Below are positions 54,901 through 63,295 of a stretch of 64,000 bases of DNA, one piece after another. Source of the stretch: Candidatus Thalassarchaeaceae archaeon (GTDB taxonomy: Archaea > Thermoplasmatota > Poseidoniia > Poseidoniales > Thalassarchaeaceae). Below the pieces are notes generated by a model that did not search any database, had not been told where the DNA came from, and saw nothing but the letters and a program-made list of their open reading frames with translations. The position numbers and the translations under genes are program-made. Each line of letters opens with the position of its first letter. Position 1 is the first letter of the stretch. Location: NCBI GenBank assembly GCA_943841885.1, contig CALSZZ010000002.1:299835-363834 (forward strand), in the 5' to 3' direction.

Positions 54901-57682
54901 GGAAGCTAGATATCAATGTAGTTGGGCGCCAAGAAATGCTGGAATAAATCCACTAAATGGTTCAGATTCATTAAATAATCCTGATGGAGATGGGTATGAT
55001 GTTAATCATAATGGGATTTTAGAATTAGACGAACAATTAGTTAATTGGATGGAATATTATTTGATGTCAGATATACTATACTCATCTAGTAGCTCTTCTG
55101 AAATGTCCTATCCCGGTAATTTTTCTACAAGCCTATCTCACGAATCATGGGTAGGATTAGCTGATAGCTCATTTGGAGAACAATCTACTTTATTTTATTC
55201 TGTTCTTGTTGATGGTATGATTCCTTCAGATATTGGTTCTTCTAATCCATTAAGTGCAGATTCCGATAGAGATGGAATGCCTGACGGCTGGGAATTTTAT
55301 CATTCTAGATGGAGCCTTTTTGAACAAAAATGGTCCTTAAATCCAGTTAATGAAAAAGATAATCTAGAAGATTTTGATGGAGACGGTATGAATAACTGGG
55401 AAGAATATAATACAATTTCTACAAATTCAAGTGAAATTAGTAATTCAATTTCATCCCCTCAATTCTTCTTAATGAGTGTTTCAGGTGAAATAACTCCTGT
55501 CCCTTGGATAGGTGCCGATTCTGCATTATCTTTTGGAGATTTTATTTCTAATGAGCAAATAAATTTAACAGGACTAACTACAGATCCAAATAATCCAGAT
55601 TCTGATGGGGATGGAATATTAGATGGTATAGAATTAATTTTTACACAGTGGAACTCAACCGATGAAGTTTGGACTCTCAATCCATTAGTTCCAGGAGATG
55701 GTAATTATGACTCTGATAATGATGGAATTACAGATATTATAGAATTGAATATGACCAATAATAATCCTGCAAATGGAGGATTATCTCCTTTTGATGCCCC
55801 CAAGTTTTGGAATGAAGCAAATACAGTAAATTATCAGGAATCTATTAATAGAATCTATAGAATCATTTTCGCAAAAGAGGGAAGAGCAGAATTGGCTATG
55901 CAACAATTCGTAGATTGGGAGTCAGGTAAGACTGCAAAACCTCTTTTAGAATCTATTTTTGGCATTACTGATCCCAATTCTCAAGACACTGATAGAGATG
56001 GTATGAGTGATGGTTATGAGTATTGGTTCACGGAATGGGATCTTGAAGATAATTCTTGGTCAATGAACCCTCTTACTGATTATGATGTACATGTTGACTC
56101 TGATGAAGACTCATTTGATTGTAATGGTGATGGGGAAATATCTGATTCAGAATCTTTTGATAACTTAGCTGAATATGATTCAAGAATATATGGTAAAAGA
56201 CTCGCAATAGATACTATTCCAAATGGGTCTGGACTTATCTCTTATGGTTTGGATGCTATCACTGCTCAAGTTGAAGAGAATGGATTATCTCAATCATCTG
56301 CAAAAGGCATTTTATATACCTTATTTTCCTCTAAGAGTATTTCTTCATCTGAGAAAGTAGGTCTGATAAATGCTGTAAATCCTGACAACTTTAATCTTAG
56401 TTTAGCAGGAATTAGTGACCCAAATGATGCAGATTCAGATAGTGATGGTATGCCAGATGGTTGGGAGTATTGTTACTCCATTTATGGAGAACTATTACCA
56501 ATAAATTCATTCCGTTGGTCTCTTAACCCTCTAAATCCTCTGGACGTATATTATGATCCTGATTCTGATGGTTGGTTTGACAGATCTTTGATTGATGTTC
56601 CAGCTCGTCAAGGGCATTGGGTAGATAGACAATTTATTCCCGGAGCAGAACGTGATCAGATAGAATCTGGAGCCCTAGAGTTATACTTCAATAACCTAAT
56701 GGAATATGAAAATGGAACCCATCCTCTGGATGATGATAGTGATGATGACTCAATAATTATGTTACCAGTATTTGAAAATGGAATTGTGATAAACTACGTT
56801 AGAGATACTAGCCTTTCAGATGGCCGAGAAATTTTCAAATATGGAACTAATCCACTTGATAATGATACCGATGGCGATATGATGCCTGATTTCTATGAAT
56901 ATTCTAGAGGTTGGAATGAATCTAATGATAACTGGTCATCATACCTCAAAATTGCGGTAGAATGGTATCAAGTATCTTCAACCAATTGGAAACCGGTGGA
57001 TGTATCAAAAGGTTATATTTCTAGGCCATTGTTAAATTGGACATGGTTTACACATGATCCTACTAATCCAGATGATGCCGGACACGATGCTGATAATGAC
57101 GGAGATTGGATTTGCTCTTCTGGCTCCTGTATATATCAGCCATACACTAATTTTCAAGAATATTATGCAACAGTAAATGCTACTCTTTCATCTCCATCCC
57201 TTGTTCGTGCAGCCAATCTTTACGATTGTTCAGGTGAAATTGTTGAAGAATGGTGGCAATTAAGGGAGTCATTATTAGGAACTTGTTCGGGTAATACTGC
57301 CATATCATCTAATTATCTACGAATGTATAGAATAAGTGATACTGACTCCTTATATTCTTTGATTTTAGATGATAATGATGAAAATTATGAAATTATTAAT
57401 TCTTCAGATGATTTAATTTTCACAAATGGTGCTTGGACTGATCAATATAACAGATTCGCTGGCGATCAATACCATTTCCCAAATATTGGCTTGGGTGAGT
57501 ATGTATTCGGTTGGTGGAAAATAGATTTAGATGGAGATATGATTGCAGATGGTACTGATCCAAGTAACTGGGATACAGATGGAGATTGGTTAAATGATTA
57601 TTTTGAGATAAATGATGATTTATTGGATGGAATAAGAGGAAATAGCGGATCTCCAATAAGGTATGATAATCGCACAACATAG
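51962..57682 (+). CDS. Giant secreted calcium-loop (TSP3-like) protein with embedded propeller-like domain
   Basis: A 1906-residue protein with a signal peptide at ~5-27 (RRKQISALVLSFLILGSLAF). The body carries about a dozen thrombospondin type 3-like units of the form DSDGDGMPDGWE or DGLPDGYE, each followed by a spacer of 50-150 residues, predicted to bind calcium. Residues ~375-740 differ: repeated strands such as DRLLIGSKYGITIL, RYLLLGTNKGLETI and PGLWLGMSGGLYLI suggest a beta-propeller of the two-component-sensor type. Unlike its neighbours it has no C-terminal membrane helix, ending after SPIRYDNRTT. It may be released or held by another protein. Its frame begins with GTG 51962; an in-frame GTG lies three codons later. 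It shares its unit type and upstream element with the 13879 gene. Confidence 0.88.
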   Translation: MVTVRRKQISALVLSFLILGSLAFVSQTRPQSSVSSIDPNIAEGGDPPITDQDGDLIPDMHEFIFSEDVNLQINSFNLVIQGLDSYNATDNVTDRDNDGATALMEYCWPFTLDACLDSEKRNSLTGKSPDDSISGLREYLDPRVADTDGDGLPDGYEIYMCTNGGVGSINPLTNAWDCLYFDPLDPKDFTHDFDRCEEDFTWGCGDGFDFNKDGIIDLGERFTNTEEYLYGSPEDWITERDGLWCYGEIQGLSTSSCQGEVQRPTLDDGWLGTDPRFADSDYYVWSEFEALEITSLGDGIPDGWEAYNGLDPRNSSDAIIDLDSDGWDQNRDGYITPDITISTSHWGEEFSNYEEYLVDFDSGFGVIPGVTGALMGIDDGELITFNHKSDIEFTDTSVHKIIADSQRDRLLIGSKYGITILDPFRETSSIFPLEQGTEMNAMEMYELGDKRYLLLGTNKGLETIQLVNGLPDIESKQIFTLGPVEIITKLQTQSDDLDILISGNSKIWTIKLSEDFEDSIEDVKIDYLSQISNLVNSENASITTSVHIEMRNRIPILFVGTDSGLIAWNTTGGTESIGSPYWVFNKSNAEYFVDENIYDSTATSRVNILQKEDIEGDFPGLWLGMSGGLYLIELDLIVSQPTEAFNNERMLNIENILDGANDIRSILSYQGKVIIGSTYGSWCLEGSAQDGILGMYLNQTRIPGLVTSMAMLEDQGKQWFFAGISPGNYMNIASLNPLSNDSDLDGMNDGWEFINGLDPTDPFDGDRDPDYDGVRYLTEGGITFDRLWTNLDEYRFSSISEAGVNSTDPRDMDSDGDGLTDGEEYWGWFTNSTVFNCHYLNDEYICNEDIGINALQVHLEGWLGSGTGGGTDGPTDPTNPDSDGDGMPDGWEIENRRWIGETYTGGNLWSLDPRDPSDANEDADGDGLNNLCEYKWSNLLDFTIKNGLDSHGESADAALNWSRTDPNSIDSDGDTLPDGWEARYQCSWAPRNAGINPLNGSDSLNNPDGDGYDVNHNGILELDEQLVNWMEYYLMSDILYSSSSSSEMSYPGNFSTSLSHESWVGLADSSFGEQSTLFYSVLVDGMIPSDIGSSNPLSADSDRDGMPDGWEFYHSRWSLFEQKWSLNPVNEKDNLEDFDGDGMNNWEEYNTISTNSSEISNSISSPQFFLMSVSGEITPVPWIGADSALSFGDFISNEQINLTGLTTDPNNPDSDGDGILDGIELIFTQWNSTDEVWTLNPLVPGDGNYDSDNDGITDIIELNMTNNNPANGGLSPFDAPKFWNEANTVNYQESINRIYRIIFAKEGRAELAMQQFVDWESGKTAKPLLESIFGITDPNSQDTDRDGMSDGYEYWFTEWDLEDNSWSMNPLTDYDVHVDSDEDSFDCNGDGEISDSESFDNLAEYDSRIYGKRLAIDTIPNGSGLISYGLDAITAQVEENGLSQSSAKGILYTLFSSKSISSSEKVGLINAVNPDNFNLSLAGISDPNDADSDSDGMPDGWEYCYSIYGELLPINSFRWSLNPLNPLDVYYDPDSDGWFDRSLIDVPARQGHWVDRQFIPGAERDQIESGALELYFNNLMEYENGTHPLDDDSDDDSIIMLPVFENGIVINYVRDTSLSDGREIFKYGTNPLDNDTDGDMMPDFYEYSRGWNESNDNWSSYLKIAVEWYQVSSTNWKPVDVSKGYISRPLLNWTWFTHDPTNPDDAGHDADNDGDWICSSGSCIYQPYTNFQEYYATVNATLSSPSLVRAANLYDCSGEIVEEWWQLRESLLGTCSGNTAISSNYLRMYRISDTDSLYSLILDDNDENYEIINSSDDLIFTNGAWTDQYNRFAGDQYHFPNIGLGEYVFGWWKIDLDGDMIADGTDPSNWDTDGDWLNDYFEINDDLLDGIRGNSGSPIRYDNRTT

Positions 57683-57718
57683 TACTCAATTAATTTGGAG
57701 ATACTTCCTCCCAAGGTC

Positions 57719-58192
57719 ATGTCAGAGGCCAACGATAGAATCCCCGATGTGAATTCTCCTGTTGAAGATAAATTGCTTTTTCTTCAGGAAAATATGGTTA
57801 ATTTTGTAAATCAATATAATCTTCCACTAGTTGAAGTCTCCCTAGTATTATCTAAATATATTAAAATATTATCAAAATCTTTAGATTCTGAGGCAAAAAA
57901 AGAAAATGAGAAAATACCAGATTCTATTATGTCTCCTTCTCCAGTAAAAGAACCTTTATTAGAATCTAATATTTCTTCATTTCCATTAGAAATGATACTG
58001 AAAAATGTCGACGTGGACAGAATGGATATTTTTGATACCATTATCCGAACTGTGATTAATTCTACAGAACTTCCCTTCATGAATGCTATTTCCCTGTTAA
58101 GGGATTGGGAGGCTTTAACTCGTGACCAACTATCTCATTCAACTAAACCTGGACATCTTTTCAGTCCAATTGAATTACCGGATAATTTCTAG
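57719..58192 (+). CDS. Unknown small protein downstream of giant calcium-loop gene
   Basis: A ~157-residue protein not recognised. It has no signal peptide, membrane segment or metal motif. Predicted helices include DKLLFLQENMVNFVNQY and LVEVSLVLSKYIKIL, then a charged linker, then a second helical part (DIFDTIIRTVINST, MNAISLLRDWEAL). ATG 57719 has AAGG three bases upstream; a TTG at 57695 extends the frame by eight codons. It begins ~36 bp after the giant protein's stop, so it is probably on the same transcript, and is cytoplasmic by its lack of targeting signals. It is convergent with the next gene (2 bp between stops). Confidence 0.68.
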   Translation: MSEANDRIPDVNSPVEDKLLFLQENMVNFVNQYNLPLVEVSLVLSKYIKILSKSLDSEAKKENEKIPDSIMSPSPVKEPLLESNISSFPLEMILKNVDVDRMDIFDTIIRTVINSTELPFMNAISLLRDWEALTRDQLSHSTKPGHLFSPIELPDNF

Positions 58193-58194
58193 TT

Positions 58195-58521
58195 TCAAAT
58201 CATATTTTTAGAAACTATTATCTTATTTGAAAACCACCATGAATCAATTATTGACCAGATATATAGTATCGGAAAGAGAATTACTGTTAATATCAGTGGT
58301 AATTGTATTAGTGCCCAGCCAAATGCTTTACTATGTTGCCCATTGAAATGTTGACCCAGATATACGAATGGAACTAGAGAAACTAGTACAGAAAAAATTG
58401 GCCTAAAAGCCCCCCATGGCCCTATCCCTCCACTCAATTCACTCCATATCACTCTCACTACGCCTAGACGATTCACCTCTTCCTCTTCGGGTTGTACGGT
58501 GACTGCGTATTCTTCTGCCAC
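58195..58521 (-). CDS. Small two-helix membrane protein
   Basis: A 108-residue protein that I do not recognise. An acidic N-terminal ~25 residues is followed by FRPIFSVLVSLVPFVYLG and a second hydrophobic stretch, ALIQLPLILTVILFPILYIWSIIDSWWF, giving two transmembrane helices with short ends. The frame starts with GTG 58521. It lies ~60 bp after the UPF0201 gene in the same direction, possibly co-transcribed. Function unknown. Confidence 0.65.
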   Translation of the reverse strand: MAEEYAVTVQPEEEEVNRLGVVRVIWSELSGGIGPWGAFRPIFSVLVSLVPFVYLGQHFNGQHSKAFGWALIQLPLILTVILFPILYIWSIIDSWWFSNKIIVSKNMI

Positions 58522-58582
58522 ATATTGGCCAGAACGTCTTTAGCAATCAATTTAACCTAATAAAAATCCTATAAGCGGCCAT

Positions 58583-59107
58583 TCATTCCTCTTCCCAAGG
58601 TTTTGAAATAGTTGGATTTCCAAATCTATCGAACCACTCTGTAGGTTCTCCACTTCTGCCCATGGCCAAACCATCTTTTACTTGCCTTGGAATATATTCT
58701 CTTCCTGGGTGCCATGTTAAATCCTCAAGCCATATTTCTAAATTATCTCTTTCAATAACAATTTCCATTGTTCCGCCCAATGGTCTCTCATCAATTACGA
58801 ATGATACCTTTCCTTTTATTGCGGCCTGCCTAGAAATTGAAAAACACGTTTTATTAACGTTTATCTCCATAGTCATTACATCAAAGGCAGTGTCTAATAT
58901 TCTCTCCGAAATAACTGACTTCATGAAAATATCAAGAGAATTAGAATAACCTGTTACTAATATTGTATCTCTTTTCGTAGGATATTGTTCCTTTTTTGGG
59001 AAAATATCAGGTTCCCAATCTGGAAAAATATTATTTATGGAATGAAATACTCTCTCAGCATCTTCATAGGGTTGGATTTTAGTAGAGACTTTTATCATAT
59101 GCTCCAT
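58583..59107 (-). CDS. UPF0201 family protein (archaeal, RNA-binding-like fold)
   Basis: A 174-residue protein. The N-terminus IKVSTKIQPYEDAERVFHSI with INNIFPDWE matches the conserved start of UPF0201 (PF01877). RILDTAFDVM and the ISRQAAIKGKVSFV / PLGGTMEIVIE segment correspond to the family's helix and C-terminal strands. The family is essentially archaeal; structures show a ribosomal-protein L5-like fold, and function is not established. The C-terminal ~35 residues (REYIPRQVKDGLAMGR and after) extend beyond the usual core. It starts at ATG 59107 or three codons later. It is divergent from the zinc-ribbon membrane protein at 59199. Confidence 0.78.
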   Translation of the reverse strand: MEHMIKVSTKIQPYEDAERVFHSINNIFPDWEPDIFPKKEQYPTKRDTILVTGYSNSLDIFMKSVISERILDTAFDVMTMEINVNKTCFSISRQAAIKGKVSFVIDERPLGGTMEIVIERDNLEIWLEDLTWHPGREYIPRQVKDGLAMGRSGEPTEWFDRFGNPTISKPWEEE

Positions 59108-59198
59108 ATACTTTCCGAGAAGTGATTAGACCATTATTCCTATGGTTTAATGCTACTTGTACGCGAATACGTTAAACCATAAATTATGAGCCAAAGAC

Positions 59199-59939
59199 AT
59201 GGCAGAACGCTCTCCTCTGGTCTCTTTAGCTCTTGTTGTTGCTCCAACCCTTTGCCTTACAGCGTTAAGAATTATTCTACCAGTTTTCGATGATGTCCTA
59301 TCAACCGATATATTTTCAAAAATAATTGTATATAGTATTTCATTATTTCTTGGGTTGTTAATGTTCTTGAAATATAGGACTATTGAAGATCATGAATATC
59401 ATCGTTCAAAAGCCATTAGTAAACTTTCCAAATCATATAAATTAGACAATAAAGGTTTATGGGAAGACAGCGATTCCATAATGAGAGATTTAGAACAAAA
59501 AGCACAGATTAATCTTAAAGGCAAAGCCAGCGTAAAAACTGACCAATTATTGAAAGGTAACATTGGAGATATCAATAATGAGATGAATGAAGAAATTTCA
59601 TCTGATGAGGCTGAAATAAAGTTTTCATCAAAAATAATAACTAGTGAACAAAATATCAAAGAAAATATTTCTAAAGTTCCTAAAAAATCAATATTTTCTA
59701 AAATTAATGAAAAATTGAATATAATGATTGAAAATGCTGCTTTAAATATAGTTGATAAAAACAAGAAATTCATTAAATCTCCATCATATTCTGATACTGA
59801 AAATCCTAAAATAATTAGTGAGAAATGGAATGCCCCTGTCCCAATGATAAAAAGTAAAGTAATATCATGTAATTATTGCCATTCATTGAATAATGAGGAT
59901 GTTAATTATTGTATCTCTTGTGGCAATTATCTTTCTTGA
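59199..59939 (+). CDS. Membrane protein with C-terminal zinc ribbon
   Basis: A 246-residue protein of unknown function. Two transmembrane helices occupy residues ~6-24 and ~36-58 (SKIIVYSISLFLGLLMFL). A long, lysine-rich, probably disordered cytoplasmic region follows. The protein ends with a zinc ribbon of two CxxC knuckles (CNYCHSLNNEDVNYCISCG). This plan resembles the zinc-ribbon membrane proteins common in archaea and Gram-positive bacteria. It is followed 50 bp later by dnaJ, with which it may share a promoter region, but no functional link is clear. Confidence 0.75.
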   Translation: MAERSPLVSLALVVAPTLCLTALRIILPVFDDVLSTDIFSKIIVYSISLFLGLLMFLKYRTIEDHEYHRSKAISKLSKSYKLDNKGLWEDSDSIMRDLEQKAQINLKGKASVKTDQLLKGNIGDINNEMNEEISSDEAEIKFSSKIITSEQNIKENISKVPKKSIFSKINEKLNIMIENAALNIVDKNKKFIKSPSYSDTENPKIISEKWNAPVPMIKSKVISCNYCHSLNNEDVNYCISCGNYLS

Positions 59940-59989
59940 TAAGGGAACGGTTGAAAAAAGTCGATGTTTAGGAAAGGTTGGGATTCACT

Positions 59990-61135
59990 GTGGTAACCAA
60001 GCGCGATTACTATGAAGTACTAGAAATTTCGAAGGATTCTACTCAATCTGATATCAAAAAATCCTTTCGTAGCTTAGCAAGAAAATATCATCCAGATAAA
60101 AATCCTGATGACCCTAGTGCTGAGAATAAATTTAAAGAAATCCAAGAGGCATATGCAATTTTATCTAATACTGATGAAAGAAGAAAATATGATACTTATG
60201 GACACAATAGGCCCGGAGGTTCACCCTTCGGCCCAGATGGCTTTCAGGGTGTAAATATTAATATTGATGATTTATTTGGCGGTGGTTTCGAAAGTATTTT
60301 TGGGCAGATATTTGGTAGTTCTAGATCTAATAATCGCAGAAAGAAAGGAGGAGATTTATTAGTAAGGCATACTATATCATTTCAATCTGTATATGATGGT
60401 CTTGATGATGAGCTGGATATCGAAGCATTAACATCATGTTCTAGGTGTAATGGAAGTGGTTCAAAGGATTTAGATGGTGCACGCCCTTGCCCTTCTTGTA
60501 ACGGAAGAGGGCGTGTTCAAAGAATTGAACGCGTAGGACCATTTGCTCAACAAGTCGTCTCCGATTGCCCAGCGTGTAATGCAACCGGAACAATAGTGAC
60601 TAATCCATGTATTTCATGTAACGGTGAAGGCAGTTCTTATCAGGCTAAAAAGATAAAATTTTCTGTACCACCCGGCATCTCTACTGGAAATAGAATCAAA
60701 ATCACTGGCCAAGGAGAACCTCCAAGAGGAAATGTAGGAGAAAATGGTAACTTGTATATCGAAATAGAAGTTTTGGAACACTCATGGTTTGAGAGAGATG
60801 GTGCTGATATCTTGATGGCTTTACCTGTGAATTACACAGATTTATTGTTAGGTACCACTATAGTAATATCGCATATAGATGGTAAGGATCTTAATATCAA
60901 AATTCCCACAAATTCTAAGCCTGGAGATACAGTTACCTTACCAAGACGTGGGCTTCCGCACATGAGATCAAGTAGAGGAAGAGGCTCGGTAACTGTACTA
61001 TTGAAATTAGATATGCCAAATAAGATCTCAAGATCATTGAAAAATAAATTAAAAGACTTAAAGCCTGAAATTAGCAATTCTATTTCACTAGAAGAAAGTA
61101 TAATTGAAGAAGCAAATAAACGTAGAGGAAAATGA
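59990..61135 (+). CDS. dnaJ: Chaperone protein DnaJ
   Basis: A type I Hsp40, ~381 residues. The J domain is at the N-terminus with the HPD motif in RKYHPDKNP that stimulates DnaK's ATPase. A Gly/Phe-rich segment (GGSPFGPDGF, DLFGGGFESIFG) follows. The zinc region has four CxxCxGxG-type repeats: CSRCNGSG, CPSCNGRG, CPACNATG and CISCNGEG, the third with Ala in place of the middle glycine. The C-terminal substrate-binding domains follow (FSVPPGISTGNRIKITGQGE). GTG 59990 gives the typical start VTKRDYYEVL; a TTG four codons earlier opens the frame. DnaK and GrpE are not in the window. Confidence 0.95.
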   Translation: MVTKRDYYEVLEISKDSTQSDIKKSFRSLARKYHPDKNPDDPSAENKFKEIQEAYAILSNTDERRKYDTYGHNRPGGSPFGPDGFQGVNINIDDLFGGGFESIFGQIFGSSRSNNRRKKGGDLLVRHTISFQSVYDGLDDELDIEALTSCSRCNGSGSKDLDGARPCPSCNGRGRVQRIERVGPFAQQVVSDCPACNATGTIVTNPCISCNGEGSSYQAKKIKFSVPPGISTGNRIKITGQGEPPRGNVGENGNLYIEIEVLEHSWFERDGADILMALPVNYTDLLLGTTIVISHIDGKDLNIKIPTNSKPGDTVTLPRRGLPHMRSSRGRGSVTVLLKLDMPNKISRSLKNKLKDLKPEISNSISLEESIIEEANKRRGK

Positions 61136-62437
61136 TTATTCTTCCCATTTGATTGTTTTATTCGATGAAGCTGCGACCGGCTCGCCATTGACCACTCCAG
61201 ATAGTTGGAAATTTATATCTGAAGGTTTATTTCTAAACGTTATTTTTAGAAACAAATTTGTTTTAGAATTCAATTGATCTAAAAATATTTCATCCTCTTT
61301 AAAAATTTTCTCAGGAGTAACATTTTTTATTCTTACGGAATCTCCTTGAGATGAATATATTCTAATTCCAGCCAAATTCCATGCATATTTATTAATTTTT
61401 ATTCCTAATAAAATCTCATAATTAGTAATTTTCCATAAACATATTTCTAAATTTTCTGTCATATGCTTAAGAAACGGTTTTCCCCATTCAACTATTACTG
61501 AATCCCAAGGACTATCTCCTAATTGATGTAAGGATGAAATGATTATTTCTTTGTCAATTTTTTTCTCAATCCTATTTTTTAATCTATTTAACATCATTAA
61601 TTCATGCTGTTCTATATGAATTTCATTCTTCTTTCCTCTGAAAATGTTATCTCTGTTCCACCATAATACTACGCCCATAGGGGCTAGAAACATCACTCCA
61701 ACTAGTATATAGAAATTCGTAAACATCCTCGATAAGTCTTCTAACTCTCCATCTTTATTTTCATAATTTATTAGTTCTGGCATACTAAATCGATAATTTA
61801 CAGATTCAGAATTACCGCCCACCTTCTCAATTCTAATTACATGGATTCCTTTTGGTGCAATAATCGTAGTTCCATTAGTGGAATTAATTATTGCTCCATT
61901 AGTTTGATTAAGGATTAAAATTTTAAAATCTACTTCACCTTGAGTATCATTAAAATAAACATATGATCCATTTGTATAGTTGACTTCAAATGCAAATATA
62001 TCTATATAATCTTCAAACCCTAAATTCCCATAATATACAGTAATATTATCATCTAATAATTCCCATCGATTGTCTCTTAGTCCATTTTGCCAAATATAAT
62101 CTGGTGCATCTCCTATTTGTACTCCATCTCCATAATCTTCGGCTAATATTTTTATAGACCAAGCTAATGTATAATTAGATTTGATCCGAAATTCTATTGA
62201 TGTAGTTGTTTTTGTAGAGTATATTACTTCTGGACAATTTTCTATTTCATAAGAATAATTTTCTTCAGTTCCATCAATATTGTGAAGAACAATATCTAAA
62301 CTTATTATTTCTGAAAAATAACATATGGGTTTTACAACCATTTTAGAACCTAATTCTATTAGTAAAGCGTCCCCTTCTAAATCAGAAACTGCAATGTGGC
62401 CTTTATATGTACCGTTTGAATAATAATGCTTCACCAT
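61136..62437 (-). CDS. C-terminal part of a membrane protein, probably frameshift-separated from 62403-63257
   Basis: A 433-residue frame of unknown function. The first ~225 residues are beta-rich with several N-glycosylation sequons, so they look extracellular. One transmembrane helix follows (FTNFYILVGVMFLAPMGVVLWW), then a ~190-residue cytoplasmic part with a charged helix (LMMLNRLKNRIEKKID). It has no signal peptide of its own although its N-terminal part looks external. The frame overlaps the end of the upstream frame by 35 bp at a TTATTATT tract. The simplest explanation is one ~700-residue type I membrane protein broken by a one-base shift. The stop abuts that of dnaJ (convergent). Confidence 0.7.
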   Translation of the reverse strand: MVKHYYSNGTYKGHIAVSDLEGDALLIELGSKMVVKPICYFSEIISLDIVLHNIDGTEENYSYEIENCPEVIYSTKTTTSIEFRIKSNYTLAWSIKILAEDYGDGVQIGDAPDYIWQNGLRDNRWELLDDNITVYYGNLGFEDYIDIFAFEVNYTNGSYVYFNDTQGEVDFKILILNQTNGAIINSTNGTTIIAPKGIHVIRIEKVGGNSESVNYRFSMPELINYENKDGELEDLSRMFTNFYILVGVMFLAPMGVVLWWNRDNIFRGKKNEIHIEQHELMMLNRLKNRIEKKIDKEIIISSLHQLGDSPWDSVIVEWGKPFLKHMTENLEICLWKITNYEILLGIKINKYAWNLAGIRIYSSQGDSVRIKNVTPEKIFKEDEIFLDQLNSKTNLFLKITFRNKPSDINFQLSGVVNGEPVAASSNKTIKWEE

Positions 62438-63257
62438 GTATCCAAGGATTACTTAATTCTTTGAAATCAGGAGATTCTCTATTAGCATCATATCTCACAA
62501 CTTCAAATTGATAAGGAGAATATTCTAATTCAACAGAAGAGATAATTCTTAACCATAATTCTCCTTTTGGATATTCAAAATAATACTCATCATCTTGATT
62601 TAGATTTAAACTTTCAATACGCTCCTTTATTTCGTTATTCCTTTTCCAAATTTCTATTTCCATTTCTTTTGAAGATTTAAATTCTTGGATTAATACTATG
62701 TCTCCACTATTTCCTACTATCTTTATTGAATCCTTATCATTGAGTGAATCTAAAGCCCCGGTAAAAGTTATTCCTTCTGATTCCAAATTTATATTTTCAC
62801 AATTATCCATTTGGCAGGGCGAATATGTATTTATTTCTATGAAATTATCTTCCTGACTAGGGGATGGTACTATGTCTGGTAAATCATTTTCTTCATACAT
62901 CGTTGAGTTACTAATTATTGAATCAAAATGTATTAATTCTCTATCAATTCCTTGGTTTATTAGTAATTGCCAAGATAAATTATTATCTATAAATCCATTC
63001 CATTCAACTCTATGTATATCTGAAATTGTGGAAATTAGGCCACTATTATTTACAATTAATTCCATTCCATGGCAGACAATTTGTTCGCAACTGTATTCTA
63101 TCCAGGCAGGCCCATTAGTATTAATTGAAATGTTAAAAACTTCTACTTTATCTTCATTTTCAGCATGAACATCAAATGATGTATAGGATATTGCCAAAAC
63201 AATACTCAAAACACACGCCGCTACTCTTCCCATGATATATCGAGAGACTCTTTGCAT
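62403..63257 (-). CDS. N-terminal part of a secreted/membrane protein with signal peptide
   Basis: A 284-residue frame. A signal peptide lies at ~9-32 (MGRVAACVLSIVLAISYTSF, then VHAEN). The rest is beta-rich with paired cysteines (SCEQIVCHG, SPCQMDNCEN) and no second membrane helix. It ends abruptly at FKRYI just where the next frame begins YYSNGTYKGHIAV. Removing one base in the TTATTATT tract near 62425 would fuse the two into one protein with signal peptide, ectodomain, membrane helix and cytoplasmic part. The protein is not recognised. It is divergent from the ArcS-like gene at 63296, separated by 38 bp. Confidence 0.7.
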   Translation of the reverse strand: MQRVSRYIMGRVAACVLSIVLAISYTSFDVHAENEDKVEVFNISINTNGPAWIEYSCEQIVCHGMELIVNNSGLISTISDIHRVEWNGFIDNNLSWQLLINQGIDRELIHFDSIISNSTMYEENDLPDIVPSPSQEDNFIEINTYSPCQMDNCENINLESEGITFTGALDSLNDKDSIKIVGNSGDIVLIQEFKSSKEMEIEIWKRNNEIKERIESLNLNQDDEYYFEYPKGELWLRIISSVELEYSPYQFEVVRYDANRESPDFKELSNPWIHGEALLFKRYI

Positions 63258-63295
63258 TAGAATCCTTCAAGCGAAATGTATCACCCGTCAACACT

